Positions 20,578-33,100 of a stretch of 64,000 nucleotides of DNA are shown piece by piece. The notes beneath the pieces are model-generated. The model worked only from the letters and a program-made list of their open reading frames with translations. It was not told where the DNA came from and did no database searches. The DNA is taken from the NCBI GenBank assembly GCA_022818135.1, contig JAFMSR010000008.1, positions 28,576,922-28,640,921 of the forward strand, written 5' to 3'. Within the stretch, counting starts at the first letter, position 1, and each line of letters opens with the position of its first letter. The position numbers and the translations under genes are program-made. This stretch comes from Saxidomus purpurata. Lineage: Eukaryota; Mollusca; Bivalvia; Venerida; Veneridae.

Positions 20578-23477
20578 TTCAGCAAGATTCTTTCAAAATT
20601 GGCCTAGTAGCTTTGCTGTAAGTATTCTGATGTGCAAAATTTTCACAAAAGATAATCGAGATAAAGTCTGAGTAAAATTAAGTAAAACTTTGGCGGTTCT
20701 GGCATTTTCACCATGTACACAACTGGTGGGTCAGAGATAGTTAGCATATAATCAGGCAAGCACTGTTACAACTAAAACAAGGCAGAAATAGAAGCCATCA
20801 TACAGCATTGAAAGCAGCTGAATAGTCAGAAAAGGACTATCATCGGGTAGTCGTTCTAACACATGCTATATCAGTCCATTAAGCATTGGCATATGTCAAA
20901 TTGTCATCCCTTGCCCAAGAACATAACAGGTTCAGCAAGAAGCAAAATATGTCACTAATATGGATGCATACAAAAACACTATGGTGTTTATGTAAATGGG
21001 ATGGTAGAGCAATTGGCAAATCAAGGGGTAAGAGGCTACCAGTCACTCCATAGTGTCACTTATGAAAATACTAAAGCTCATGGTGACTAAGATTCTTACA
21101 AGAGTGTAGAGGCAGAAAGATGACCACCATCTACTAGACAAATGGGAACAAGCCATTCAGTATTCAGTACAGGACACAAGAGGCTCGATGCTCATACATA
21201 TGTTTGAAAAACTAAAGCTGTTGAGTGTGTGGTCTTTCAGACCAAACAGCAGCGCATTCACTTGAGCTTATCCTACTCACTCCCTTATCTTTTTAAAGTA
21301 GGAATTTCTGTTAATGGCTTTTAAACTTCGATTTATTATTGCCAACATGTATTTATTTCTTTCATGTGTTTCTATTCAGTAATACTAATATTACTATATC
21401 TATTTTCATGACAATTACTATATCTATTTTCATGACAATTTATCTCTTTTGATAAGTAATTTGGGCATTTCTATGTTTAAGGTGGGAATACTGTACTTTA
21501 ATGTTTTAAGTTCACTTATCATCAGCAAATGTTAATTTTGTTCGTACGTATCAATTCAGTACTTCTAGCAGTTTGGTTCTTAACCAAGTGTTACCTATCT
21601 TCATTATCTTTTAGAATTTGGTCATGTTTCTTATGATTTAAGTGGGAATTTCTGTAATTTGATTTCAAGCAACATACATTTATATCCTTCATAGTCTTCA
21701 ATAGGGAACTTCAATAAAGAAAGCATCTGCCAAGTACCGTTGTCTTCAATAATGAAGAATTTGTGAATGAAAATGAGATCACTGATGATTTCTTGTTTTG
21801 ATATATATTTGCTGCAAAAAACTAAAAAATATGTAGACATTACTATACCTCAACATAAAATGGCAGTAAATCTTGATTTGAATACCATAGATTAACTCGA
21901 ATAAAATCAGATGACGAAGGTTTTCAAAATTAGTTGAACTTAACCCTATTTAACATTTAAAGGGCGTGACCTTGACCTTGAAAAAAAACTATTTCCAACA
22001 ATGGAACTTTTGGGAACTTTGTTGTTTCTGAAACTACAGAGGTTGGTGATACTGAAAATACATGTTTCATTTCTGTTCAAAATTCCCACTTTAGCATATT
22101 TTTGAGCTAGGATGACTGTACTATAAAAGGTGTCTGAGCAATTGCAGAACAGAAATACTTATTCATTTATAAATAGTAGTCTACATGAAAGAGCAGTCCC
22201 TGACTGACTATGCGCAGAATGAAAAAGTTGTTGTATTCTTAGACTACTTATATTTTCCTTAAATGATCTGATTCACTGTAGTCATCATTTGTTTGTATGT
22301 TATTACACATTGAATTCAAGTCTGTCCTTGCAAATATTGTGCTATGATGGAATGAGCCATTGATAGAGTAGGTTTTTGCCCAGACCATAAAAGATTTCAA
22401 TTTTGAGTTTCAATGCTACCACTTATATTATTGTGGCCAGACTGAATTCTTTTTCGATACAGGTAGTTCCATGGTTCAAGCCTTTACCGAAAAATGTTTG
22501 AGGCCATGCTGGTATTGAATAACTTCGATATTTTTCTGCGCTTGTTTTGTTTTTCTTGACATGTTTTGGACTTTTAGATACCAGTTAAAATATCTATTTA
22601 ATAAAATACATGAAGAGATTAAAAAGTACAAGTTGTCCTACCTGTTCACAGATTACACGAGTCCAGTGAATGAGTGTATTTCTTGTTGTATCTGGACTCA
22701 TCATACTCCCAAGTCCTTTCTGAAACATGAGGTATGCGGCACATTTCATCGCCTCATGCAGGGCAGACTAAATGACTGAACCACTTTCATAATGCCATTA
22801 TGCATTTGTGAAATATATGTTGTGTTCAATCATCTAAAATATCTAGATGTATTTTAACATCCAATGCTGACACCTGCTATGAGTGACTATGTGCTATGTG
22901 TATAAATATTCTATTCTAGGACAAGAGTAACTTCTTTGTTCAAGTAAAGACTCAAATTTTAAATTTCAATAGCACTATTATGAAAATATCTATGAAGTTC
23001 TATGATAAAATTTGCATGGATTATTAACCAATATTTTCCATATATGGCAAGAAAACCAACACAGAACATTACTAGATGCCACATTGCATAGTACTAAATT
23101 TCAACATATATCTTCAAGCAAAGGCTAGAATTCATGACAATTTCTTCGATAAATTTAAGCATTGCTTGGAATCTTTTATGGAGTGGCCTGTGAACTGTTG
23201 AAAATTCTTTCAATATCTAGGCCTAACTTATTTGAGCACTGTCTGGAATATTTTCAAAATCAAACAGTCTTATAAGTTGAACAGTTAATCAGATGAACCT
23301 AGTATATCATTAGAAACATTTTCCATCATAGTGCAGAATATTTGCCTGAACAGACTGGAATTTATTTAATGTATAATAATATTCAGACAAATGATGATTG
23401 TAATGAATCCGATCCTTAAAGGAAAAATTAATGATGACATAATATGGCTGAGATATTACAAAGTTAATTCAAACAAA
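20578..23477. other. Spacer between inverted arms; no gene seen
   Basis: About 2.9 kb of AT-rich sequence between the two arms. Open frames are short and without splice support. A short duplicated motif (ATTACTATATCTATTTTCATG) is repeated in tandem near 21391-21438. Confidence 0.4.
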
Positions 23478-24820
23478 AACATCAACAATTGTATAAGGTG
23501 GCACCAAATTGCATAACATTTTACTTACCGGTATACCTATACCAAAAATAAGAATATATGTTTTGAAAAGTGTAAAATTACAATAACAAAAAAGATATTG
23601 CATTGATTTCAAAACTGAAACTTCCGAGCCAACCTTTTACCCAAAGACACCACTAGATTTCTCAATGACACCCACAAACTGCCAAAATATTGTTATGATA
23701 TTTAGCTGTCAAATCAAGAACAATTTACTAGAATATAACTTCAATGTTGCAAAGAACTGGAGAACATGTATTTTTTTTGTCTTATTGTTTATACTTTGTA
23801 TTTTTCAAAGAGTGACACTGCCGAGAGTTAGGGGCAAGTTGAAGAGTGTCAGATACAGATACAATGGATTGCAGGTACTAGACCCTACAAAAAGACCCCT
23901 TAGTTCTTTACATTCCTGGTGTATAGCACTTATACACTCAAGACTACCTCTGGGTTTCAAACCAGTTTATCTCGATATGGGTAAAAATACTGAAAAGCAA
24001 GTCTAAACTCTCTAGGCTAGGATTCGAACTGAGGCCATCGGATTGGTAGTCTAGATCGTTAACCACTGTACCAAAGAGCAACCCTGAAGTCATGTAACTG
24101 TTGCATGAAGCACTTTCATGTACTTTTCATAAAAACACACCAATCAATGTAGGTTAAAGGGTTATCTAAATGACTCATTACAATACATAACCTGATACCA
24201 AAAGATAAACAAAAGCATGAATTCTTTGCAGCACCTTTAATGCCTCACATCAATTCTTTTCTTGTTGTCCTCTTTGTATACAGTCTAGGGAATCGTCTGA
24301 TTTTTTCAATGTGTCACTTTTTTTGTAACGCCGTATACTAAATCACCAGCAGGTAAAGCCCTCTTTTATATCCATTAACCTATACATATTTCACAATAAT
24401 GCACCCATTTGATTTTCAGTGTTTGATAAGTAGCTAACATCGCAATGCTGTGATAGTAAAAATATTATACTTAGCTATCAGTTATATCTAGCTTAGACTC
24501 TTACGGGTTAAAAAAAATCTAATACAGGCGTAATAAATTTGGTCAAAATGAGGTGTTAAGACATCTTTCATCAATAGACATTCCCAAAATTAAATTATCT
24601 TATAATGTTCATAAGAAAAGGAATGACTTTGAAGCCCAACCAAACAATTTTGTAAATTGTTGCTTCTTTGTATGGTTACATTTGAAAGACTCACCAAAAA
24701 TAACCTAAAAATTAGCTAACTGAAACACTAACTATTATGTTGATGACATAATTCATGACTTCATTAAACGTTATGACATCATACATCACACACTATGCCA
24801 GCAACTATTATTCCGACTTT
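23478..24820. repeat. Large inverted duplication, right arm
   Basis: Inverted counterpart of 19455-20577. It is longer mainly because a SINE (23810-24082) is inserted here and absent from the left arm, so the duplication predates that insertion. Confidence 0.7.
23810..24082 (-). mobile_element. tRNA-derived SINE, third family with a shared core
   Basis: On the minus strand, 24082 to about 24007 is a tRNA-like head with A-box-like TGGTACAGTGG and B-box-like AGTTCGAATCC. The body (about 23880-23960 on the plus strand) contains GACCCCTTAGTTCTTTACAT and TGGTGTATAGCAC, matching the central core of the SINEs at 2000 and 40371 despite a different head. Confidence 0.7.
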
Positions 24821-25889
24821 AATTAGTCTTCTCAAATCTGACATACTTTATGATTGTATTTTAGATTTTTGTTTGACATGGCCAAATTGCTGTTAACTTA
24901 AAAGATTGTCTTGTTCCTTCAGACAAACCAAGAAAAAGTAACTATTACATTTTTTCATTTATAAAAATGAAGCAAAACAATATGCTGTAATTTGATATAG
25001 TGTTGAAACCTTTCACTCTTCAACCAATTATTTATACTGAGTTTGTACATAATAAATAGTATGTTGTGATAGTTTCTTCAACATGATTAAATGAACAAGA
25101 GCTTCAGATGACATTGCACTTGACGATTCAAAACACTTTGATAGTAAATTGAAATTATTTCTATCATAAAGGCTTTAAACTGTTAAAACTAAATTCATAT
25201 AAGTCTATGGTCATTTCTTATTATCAAGTCTGATACCTGTCAACACTTTCTTGTCGTTTCAAATGAATCAATGATTACTGAAGTACGATTACAACATAAC
25301 TAAATAAATTCAGTCAAAAGTTATCATCTTCTGCATAGGCCCCAGAGGCTTATCAGTACGAGGCTTTAGCTTGGAAATATCAGTAAAATATTATTTACTG
25401 ACCAAAGTAAATTTTAATTTGCAGCCATCTATCTATGGAGAAGTCTACAATTTGTTGTGAGATAAATAGTATAATACAAATAAAATTGGAAAGATGAGCA
25501 TTTTTCTGACTCCCACCTGGTGACCAAGTCTGGTACAACTGGCAGAGAGGAAATGATACAATCTTCCAAATCGACAAACATGTCTTTATACTTGTTCAAG
25601 AGCTGCAAAAAAATATCAAAACATTTGGCTGAACTGCCTGGCTACACAAATGCAAATACCTTTGCAAGGTTCTACAATAAACCAGTAGTACAACAGAAAC
25701 AGTACAGGATGCAATTTTCCATCCTTGATAATATTACTCAGATAGTATGTCACAGGATGAAGAACTAGACATATAAAATTGTGTCTGATTGTGGCTGTAA
25801 GAATCGAGTCAATAATGTCTGTATCAATTTGTAGAAGGCAGTTTACTTTGTGATAGAATATAAATAAAATACTGGAAACAAAAAAGTAG
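24821..25889. other. No gene seen
   Basis: Overlapping open frames at 25395-25909 on both strands lack paired splice sites and recognisable content. Otherwise AT-rich. Confidence 0.4.
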
Positions 25890-25897
25890 TTATTATG

Positions 25898-27151
25898 TAG
25901 GGATGTCAATAACCGGTTATTTCACTAACCGGTTAACCGAAAAATCTTCCGACCGGTTAACCGGTTAACCGTTTAAAATGACAAAATCGTCGGATGTTGA
26001 GATAGGGATTTTTTCTTGGGTATTATTTATCGTGACATCGTTCCTACGGTATAGTATAATGCATGAACGACTTAATCCTTGGACTGCAGCCTGCCTGTTT
26101 TAAAATCAGGGGATTAAACGCATCATGAACTATTTGTACATAACTGAAATAGTGTTGAAAACGGTCTCTAGAAAACTGTTTGCCTAAATATAACTGAAAT
26201 AACGTTGAAACTGTCATGGAACCAAACAATTACTTGACGGTATGCAACTGTTTTAATTCTGAAAACACCTGGATAACAAGAAAAAACAACGAAACTAAAT
26301 CAAATGATATGTGTAATGCATATCAATATTATTTACAAAGACATAAAACAGTGACATCACTTGCACAGTAAGCCTAAAACGAAATAATTGTAAAAAACTT
26401 ATTTTATTACTGAGATAATTTCTATTATTTATGGAATAATATTTCTTTGATGAGTGTTACACATGACAAGTAACTTATGCAAGTTCATCAAATTAGCATC
26501 ATCAGTCATTCCCGTGACATTTCACAAGTTGAGTTTATTCTAGTTTAAGAAAATGATGTTGACTACTATTTCACACTAGCGAGCCAAGTTCGTGGTTTAG
26601 AAACTAGTAGTCCAGCAATAGAGACTATTCGCTCTGATGGCACAAATGCTTCTGGGATGGCTAACAGTGCCTTAGCAACTTTGGCAATCCTGGGATATTT
26701 ACAAGCACGCTCTTTCCACCAATGTAATGGCTCTTCATAATTAATAATAATTGTTACTACTCGATAAATTTTAGTTTAATAGGTTAATTAGCGGAAACAG
26801 CGACTTGCTTCAAACATTCGCACTTTTCTTTTGTATCACAAGTTAACAATTACTCTAAAGTCAACAAAGCTATGCCTTGTCAAAACAAACTCTGTTGTCA
26901 TGAGCGTGTCTAATTAACATATTGACACTTATCACACCTTACTATCTCGAAGCACCGCGTTGCAACGTGTTAAATGTCGGTGATAGAAATAAACAAGCAA
27001 GTTATTTTCAATACATATATTCATTTTATAATGCAATTTTCTTTCTTTTTGTCATATACATATTAAACTTTTTTTTTATAACCGGTAACCGATTTTGTAA
27101 CCAGTTAATCGTTAGTTCGGTCGGTTAACCGATTAATCGTTGACATCCCTA
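25898..27151. mobile_element. hAT-superfamily DNA transposon, defective
   Basis: Termini TAGGGATGTCAA (25898) and its exact inverse TTGACATCCCTA (ending 27151) are flanked by 8-bp target duplications that agree at seven of eight bases (TTATTATG and GTATTATG). Subterminal zones are rich in AACCGGTTA-type repeats. The interior keeps only a C-terminal piece of the transposase on the minus strand. The 8-bp target site and TAGGGATG-type ends are typical of hAT elements. Confidence 0.88.
26562..26760 (-). pseudogene. hAT transposase dimerisation-domain relic
   Basis: The minus strand reads EEPLHWWKERACKYPRIAKV, then AKALLAIPEAFVPSERIVS and IAGLLVSKPRTWLASVK before a stop. This matches the conserved C-terminal dimerisation region of hAT transposases (W-W, FP/YPRLAKVA, AIPATSVPSERVFS.AG). 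The N-terminal BED finger and the catalytic domain are absent, so the element depends on a transposase made elsewhere or is dead. Confidence 0.85.
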
Positions 27152-27159
27152 GTATTATG

Positions 27160-27827
27160 TGAAATAGTTGCTTTCCTCAATGACTTTTAAAAGATTGTCT
27201 TTAAAGTCTCTGTGAGGCCCATTTAAAAAGGTGTTATTGAGGGAATGAAATTAGGAAATTAAATGGGACTTACCTAGTAAGGTGAAGCTTAGTTAAAATT
27301 TCATTGACAGCAAACTCATTAAGGGCTCACACAATGTCAACTCGCACTTTGCACATTAATTCTTATTTTGAACTTCAATACTGCTGTAGTCTGAAGGTGT
27401 AAACTGTCCTGCAGAGAGAGATATGATTTTACTAGAGAGTAACAACAATGGTTTAGTACCAGAACGGACCACTACCAAAATGACCCAGTCAAGACCAGCC
27501 CACTTTGAAGTCCAGAATGGCCAACTTCTAGATATTATTTACTAGCGCTAATATTGAGTTTGCAGAGTTTTCGGGTATTCTTGTGAACTTTAATCATTTT
27601 TGTTGCATGAATATTAAGACACATTGATCAGAATAAAGATACGTGATACCTTTTCTTACTTTACTTTTCACAGAATGTCTTCTATTTCATCCATAAAGCT
27701 AGTACTGTGAATAATAACTTGATATCATGTCATGCAGAAGGTTTAGTTCTTCCTAGAAAATACTTATGATTGTATAATTCAACCTTCTAAAATTTCTCTC
27801 TTAATATCAACATAACTTCCACTTTAA
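27160..27827. other. Intergenic; one weak minus-strand exon-like segment
   Basis: A minus-strand segment (about 27274-27350) ends at a full donor GTAAGT and reads VRVDIV, TGA, ALNEFAVNEILTKLHLTR. The in-frame TGA and lack of an identifiable neighbour exon leave it unsupported. Nothing else seen. Confidence 0.25.
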
Positions 27828-28617
27828 CAAGAGAGCCAAGATGGCCCTATATCACTCACCTTGGTACAAGTCTACTTGCCTGGTGGAAGATCACCAGAAA
27901 ATGTTATATACCAAATAGGTTTTCCTATAATTATACATCTTTGTAAAACAAATGACCCCCCCTAGGAAAGGCCAATTTTGACCCAAGGGGCATAATTTGA
28001 GGTCTACTAGGCAATGCTACATGCCAAATATCTAAGCTCTAGGCCTTGTGGTGTCAGAGAAAAGATTTTAAAAGTTTTTCCTATATAAGCCTATGTAAAA
28101 CTAAGTGACCCCTGGGCAAGGTCAGTTTTGATCCCAGAGGCATAATTTGAACAATCTTGGTAGAGGTCCACTAGACAATGCTAAATGCCAAATATCTAAG
28201 CTCTAGGACTTGTGGTTTCAGAGTAGAAGATTTTCAAAGTGTTTCTTATATTAGACTATGCATAACTAAGTGATCCCATACAGGGTCAGTTTTAATCAAG
28301 GGGTCATAATTTGAACAATCTTGGTAGAGGTCGACTAGCCAATGCTACATGCCAAATATCTAAGCTCTAGGCCTTGTGGTTTCAGAGAAGAAGATTTTTA
28401 AAGTTTTTCCTATTTGTTGCCATAGCAACCAGAGTTCTGCATGGAATGGAATTCTTTGAACAATTTTGGTAGAGCTTCATGCAAGGAACATCCCTGCATA
28501 GTTTCATCAACATTGGCCTAGTGGTTTCAGAGGAGATGTCATTTGAATCAAATGTTGATGGACGACGGACAATCATCCATCAGAAAAGCTCACCCTGGCG
28601 AAGCCAGATGAGCTAAA
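27828..28617. repeat. Mollusc-type tandem repeat, about 125-180-bp units
   Basis: Starts GAGCCAAGATGGCCCTATAT CACTCACC and ends AAAAGCTCACCCTGGCGAAG. Three to four internal units share AATCTTGGTAGAGGTCCACT, GCCAAATATCTAAGCTCTAG and TTGTGGTTTCAGAG. A partial copy lies at 29886-30155. Non-coding. Confidence 0.7.
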
Positions 28618-28639
28618 AATAAGAAGTCAGAGCTGTTCT

Positions 28640-29670
28640 GGTGATAGTACGTTCTGAAAGTGGGTCGTTCTTGACCTACACCACAACACTTCCAAGAGTA
28701 AGACACTGAGCATACACCTGGTAAAGACACCAATGGATAGTTCACTTCAGCACAACCGTTGATTCAAACTGTATGTAAGGATAATACATGAAGTCAAGTT
28801 TATGTGAATATCGGCAACAGAAATATGTGCCACATAAGGTCTTACTCGCCATTACTAACCTGGATCAATTGTCTTTAATAGGAAAAATATGACATGCAAC
28901 TCTCTCAAACAGGTCTGTAGTGCAGCTCAAGGACAATGTCACACTTCAAGTTTAAAGGTAAACTAGATTTCCATGTGCAACATGTCAAGCCCGCCAGCTG
29001 TCACAAAGACTAACTCCTTACCAAGTAGAGATAGGTCAAAATACACCTAAATATTGGATGAAACATGCATGTTGTACCCCAGACAAGTGGGATCCATGGA
29101 TAAGTTACAGCCCGGACAAACTAAACTCAAACATATGCACGGATGCACATACACCAAACCACCATTTGGATAACTATATTGAGCTCACCGCAAGCGGGCT
29201 CGACAAAAATACACACACAAGACCATGTGCCAACTGTAACAGCTTCATGCATTAAAGGATTCTGAGTTGACATTGCACAGCTGCATGTATACCACCATGG
29301 GACAATTGGGAACAGACAGACAGATGAAAGAGGACAATCAGGTGATGTAACAAGATGATCATCTACAATACATGATAAGATTTGCATAATTCTTGTTAAT
29401 ATAGCTAATAATGTGCATTAGAACAGAGTTCTGTGAACAATCTGACCACTGTACCAAGTCAATTCAAAATCATTCTCTGTATGAGGAAGTTACAGTCTAG
29501 ACAAAGTCTCATGTGTCTATTTTTACTTTATTCTCTAAGTCTGACCTTGACCTTTCAGCTACAAATCTGTGTCTTGCACACAACACACTGCCCCTATGTG
29601 GTGAACCATTTTTCAATTCATGACAAAGTTACAACCTGGATAAGCTCATCTGGGCAGACGCACACACAGT
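28640..29670. repeat. Degenerate interspersed repeat related to the 54-kb block
   Basis: Around 29480-29660 the sequence TGACCTTGACCTTTCAGCTA, TGTGTCTTGCACACAACAC and GACAAAGTTACAACCTGGA parallels the units at 53905-55010 (TTGCACGCGACACGTCG, GACAAAGTTACAGTCCGGAC). The upstream part (28960-29270) is a more diverged relative. Confidence 0.5.
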
Positions 29671-29885
29671 AAACTCCAAAACCGAGAACAGTATTTGCCA
29701 GCAGGCTGGACAAATTGTTCATTGTTTAAATAGCTTACTTTCTCAAAGGAATGTTGTGCATGTTTCTTTGAAAGGCGTGGCAGGTTCATGATTGAAAACT
29801 GGAATTCATTGGTGAATGGTACAGATGAGTATTCGCATCTTCAAGAATTTTTTCGATTTACCTGAAAAGAAAATAAAACAAAACA

Positions 29886-30155
29886 GGAGGGCCAAGATGG
29901 CCCTATATCGCTCACCTTGGTACAAGTCAACTTAAAAGATCACTAGACAATGCTATATACCAAACAAGTGCACTAAGGTCCACTAGACATTGCTACTTGC
30001 CAAATATCTAAGCTCTAGGCCTTGTGGTTTCAGAGAAGAAGATTTTTAAAGTTTTTCCTATATAAAGCCTATGCAAAACTAAGTGACCACCCGCACAGGT
30101 CAATTTTGACCCGGGGGTCATAATTTGAAGAATCTTGGTAGAGGTCCAATAATTT
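29886..30155. repeat. Partial copy of the 27.8-kb repeat
   Basis: Begins GGGCCAAGATGGCCCTATAT CGCTCACC and includes one unit with GCCAAATATCTAAGCTCTAG, breaking off at about 30155 where the macrosatellite starts. Confidence 0.7.
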
Positions 30156-30159
30156 TGGT

Positions 30160-33100
30160 TATATATTTATTAACATACTAAAAATATTTAACAAAATAAA
30201 TGAAGAAAAACCATCCAGTGTTAAGAACTACTTACTGGCTACATTGTACAAATGTACATAAAATTCTGAACTGATATTTAAGTAAATGGAACTGTTCTGA
30301 GTACACACACATAAAATGCATATTTTAAACATCTTTTTAGAAGGAATTACTACTTTAAAGTATAAATTAGATCTTTTCTTTAATAAAGTTTGTTCAAATG
30401 ATTGCCTTAATCTGTTTTGAGATCAGTCCTTATAATCAAACAAACTTGCAGCTTGACGGAAATTTTTGTAAAAAATTATTGGCCAAAATGGTCCTTAAAG
30501 GAAATTTATCTTAACCAAGGTTTTGTCTTGACAGAAATTTTTGTCAAAAATGATTGGCCGAAACAGTCCTCTAAATGATCCTACTGGTTAATGTGAAGCT
30601 TTTGTTAAAAATGATTGGCCTAAAATTGTCCTAACAGGAGTATTCAAATGGCATTTCTGAAACAATGAAATTATCTTGCCATTTGACTGTTATATATAAT
30701 CTCAACCACTTGCTTTCTCTCTTCAAAGCACTAAGATACTGGAAAATAAATATACTGGACAGCCTACTGGGTATATCTCAGTTTAAAACCTGTTACCAAG
30801 ATATTAAATGTGTGCCTAACCTAGGAAGCCTGCTTGGCAAAGCCTACTTGACAACAGACTTGCCATAAAGCACATTCAGATGGAGTATTCAGGGGATGAC
30901 AAAAACAAACAGCAAAAGCAAGGATCGAGATTACAGACCTACAAATACTCTACATGTTTTAAAAAAATTTACAAAAGATCAAAACATTTGTACACTGACT
31001 GACCTAAAAACCATCACATTATTTTTGTGCACACAGTTTATAAGATGTTAACCACTAGCTATCTTTCTCTAAGGCACTTAACTTGTGCCTAACCCAAAAA
31101 GCTTGCTAGTTTTAGATTTTCTAAAATTTGTACAATAAGCCACAAATGAAATATCAACATATTCAAATTTCATTGATAATCAAAGTTGAAGATGAATAAT
31201 TTTCAATGATGAGAAACCAAAGGCCAATTAAGGCTCATGTACACAAAAGCCATTACTGGTTACATAGTATGATTTTGTTGAAAATTATTGGAATAAACTG
31301 TCCTTAAAATGAATTATATTCCTTACAGGATCTTTTTGTAAAAATTACTTGGCCTTATTATGAACTTTCTAAACTACAAGAAGTCTTTGTCAAAAATAAT
31401 AAGTCAGAACAGTCCCTTAAAATGAACCTTATACCCTATGAGAAGTTTTTGTCAAAAGTAAGTTGCATGAACAATCCTTACAATGAAGTTAAGGGGATGT
31501 AATGGCTTTACCATTTGTGTTGGCCATGTCAAAAATATGTAATAAACATTATGCAGGAAACCCATTTAGTCACAAATTAGTGTTAAGGCCTAGTTACTGG
31601 CTACATTGTACAAATGAAATGCATAAAATTCTGAACTGATATTGAAGTAAAAGGAACTGTTCTAAGTACACTTACATAAAATGCCTACCTTTAAAATTTT
31701 TAGACAGAATAACTTCTTCCAAGCACATATTATATCCTTTTTTTATGAAAACACTTTGTTCATCAATTTTTAGGTCAGTCTTTATAATGAAACAAACTTG
31801 CAACTTAGCAGAAATTTTGGTCAAAAATGATTGGCCAAAATGGTTCTTAAAGAAAATTAGTCTTAACCAATGTCTTGTCTTGACAGGAATTTTTGTCAAA
31901 AATGATTGGCCGAAACAGTCCTCTAAATGAATCTACTGGTTAATGTGAAGCTTTTGTTAAAAATGATTGGCCTAAAATTGTCCTAACAGGAGTATTCAAA
32001 TGGCAAAAATGCTGTAGTTTCTAAAACAATGAAATTATCTTGCCATTTGACTATAGTATTATATATAATCTCAACCACTTGCTTTCTCTCTTCAAAGCAC
32101 TAAGATACTGGAAAATAAATATACTGGACAGCCTACTGGGTATATCTCAGTTTAAAACCTGTTACCAAGATATTAAATTTGTGCCTAACCTAGGAAGCCT
32201 GCTTGGCATAGCCCACTTGACAACAGACTTACCATAAAGCACATTTAGATGGAGTATTCAGGGGATGACAAAAAAAACCAGCAAAAGCAAGGATCGAGAT
32301 TACAGACCTACAAATACTCTACATTTTTTTTTTAAAATTACAAAACATCAAAACATTTGTACACTGACTGACCTAAAATCCATCACATTATTTTTGTGCA
32401 CACAGTTTATAAGATGCTAACCACTAGCTATCTTTCTCTAAGGCACTTAACTTGTGCCTAACCCAAAAAGCTTGCTAGTTCCAGATTTTCTAAAATATGT
32501 ACAAAAAGGCACAAATGAAATATTAACATATTCAAACTTCGTTGATAATCAAAGTTGAAGATGAATAATTTTCAATGATGAGAAACCAAAGGCCAATTAA
32601 GGCTCATGTACACAAAAGCCATTACTGGTTACATAGTACGATTTTGTTGAAAATTATTGGAATAAACTGTCCTTAAAATGAATTATATTCCTTACAGGAT
32701 CTTTTTGTAAAAATGACTTGGCCTTATTATGAACTTTCTAAACTACAAGAAGTCTTTGTCAAAAACAATAAGTCAGAACAGTCCCTTAAAATGAACCTTA
32801 TACCCTATTAGAAGTTTTTGTCAAAAAATAAGTTGCTTGAACAATCCTTACAATGAAGTTAAGGGGATGTAACGGCTTTACCATTTGTGTTGGCCATCTC
32901 AAAAATATGTAATAAGCATTACGCAGGAAACCCATTTAGTCACAAATTAGTGTTAAGGCCTCGTTACTGGCTACATTGTACAAATGAAATGCATAAAATT
33001 CTGAACTGGTACTGAAGTAAAAGGAACTGTTCTAAGTATACTTACATAAAATGCCTACTTTTAAACATATTTTTAGACAGAATAACTTCTTCCAAGCACA

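Noticed and set aside
25395..25909. Overlapping frames on both strands as short genes
   Set aside because: No splice sites in phase, no recognisable domain and antisense overlap typical of chance frames.
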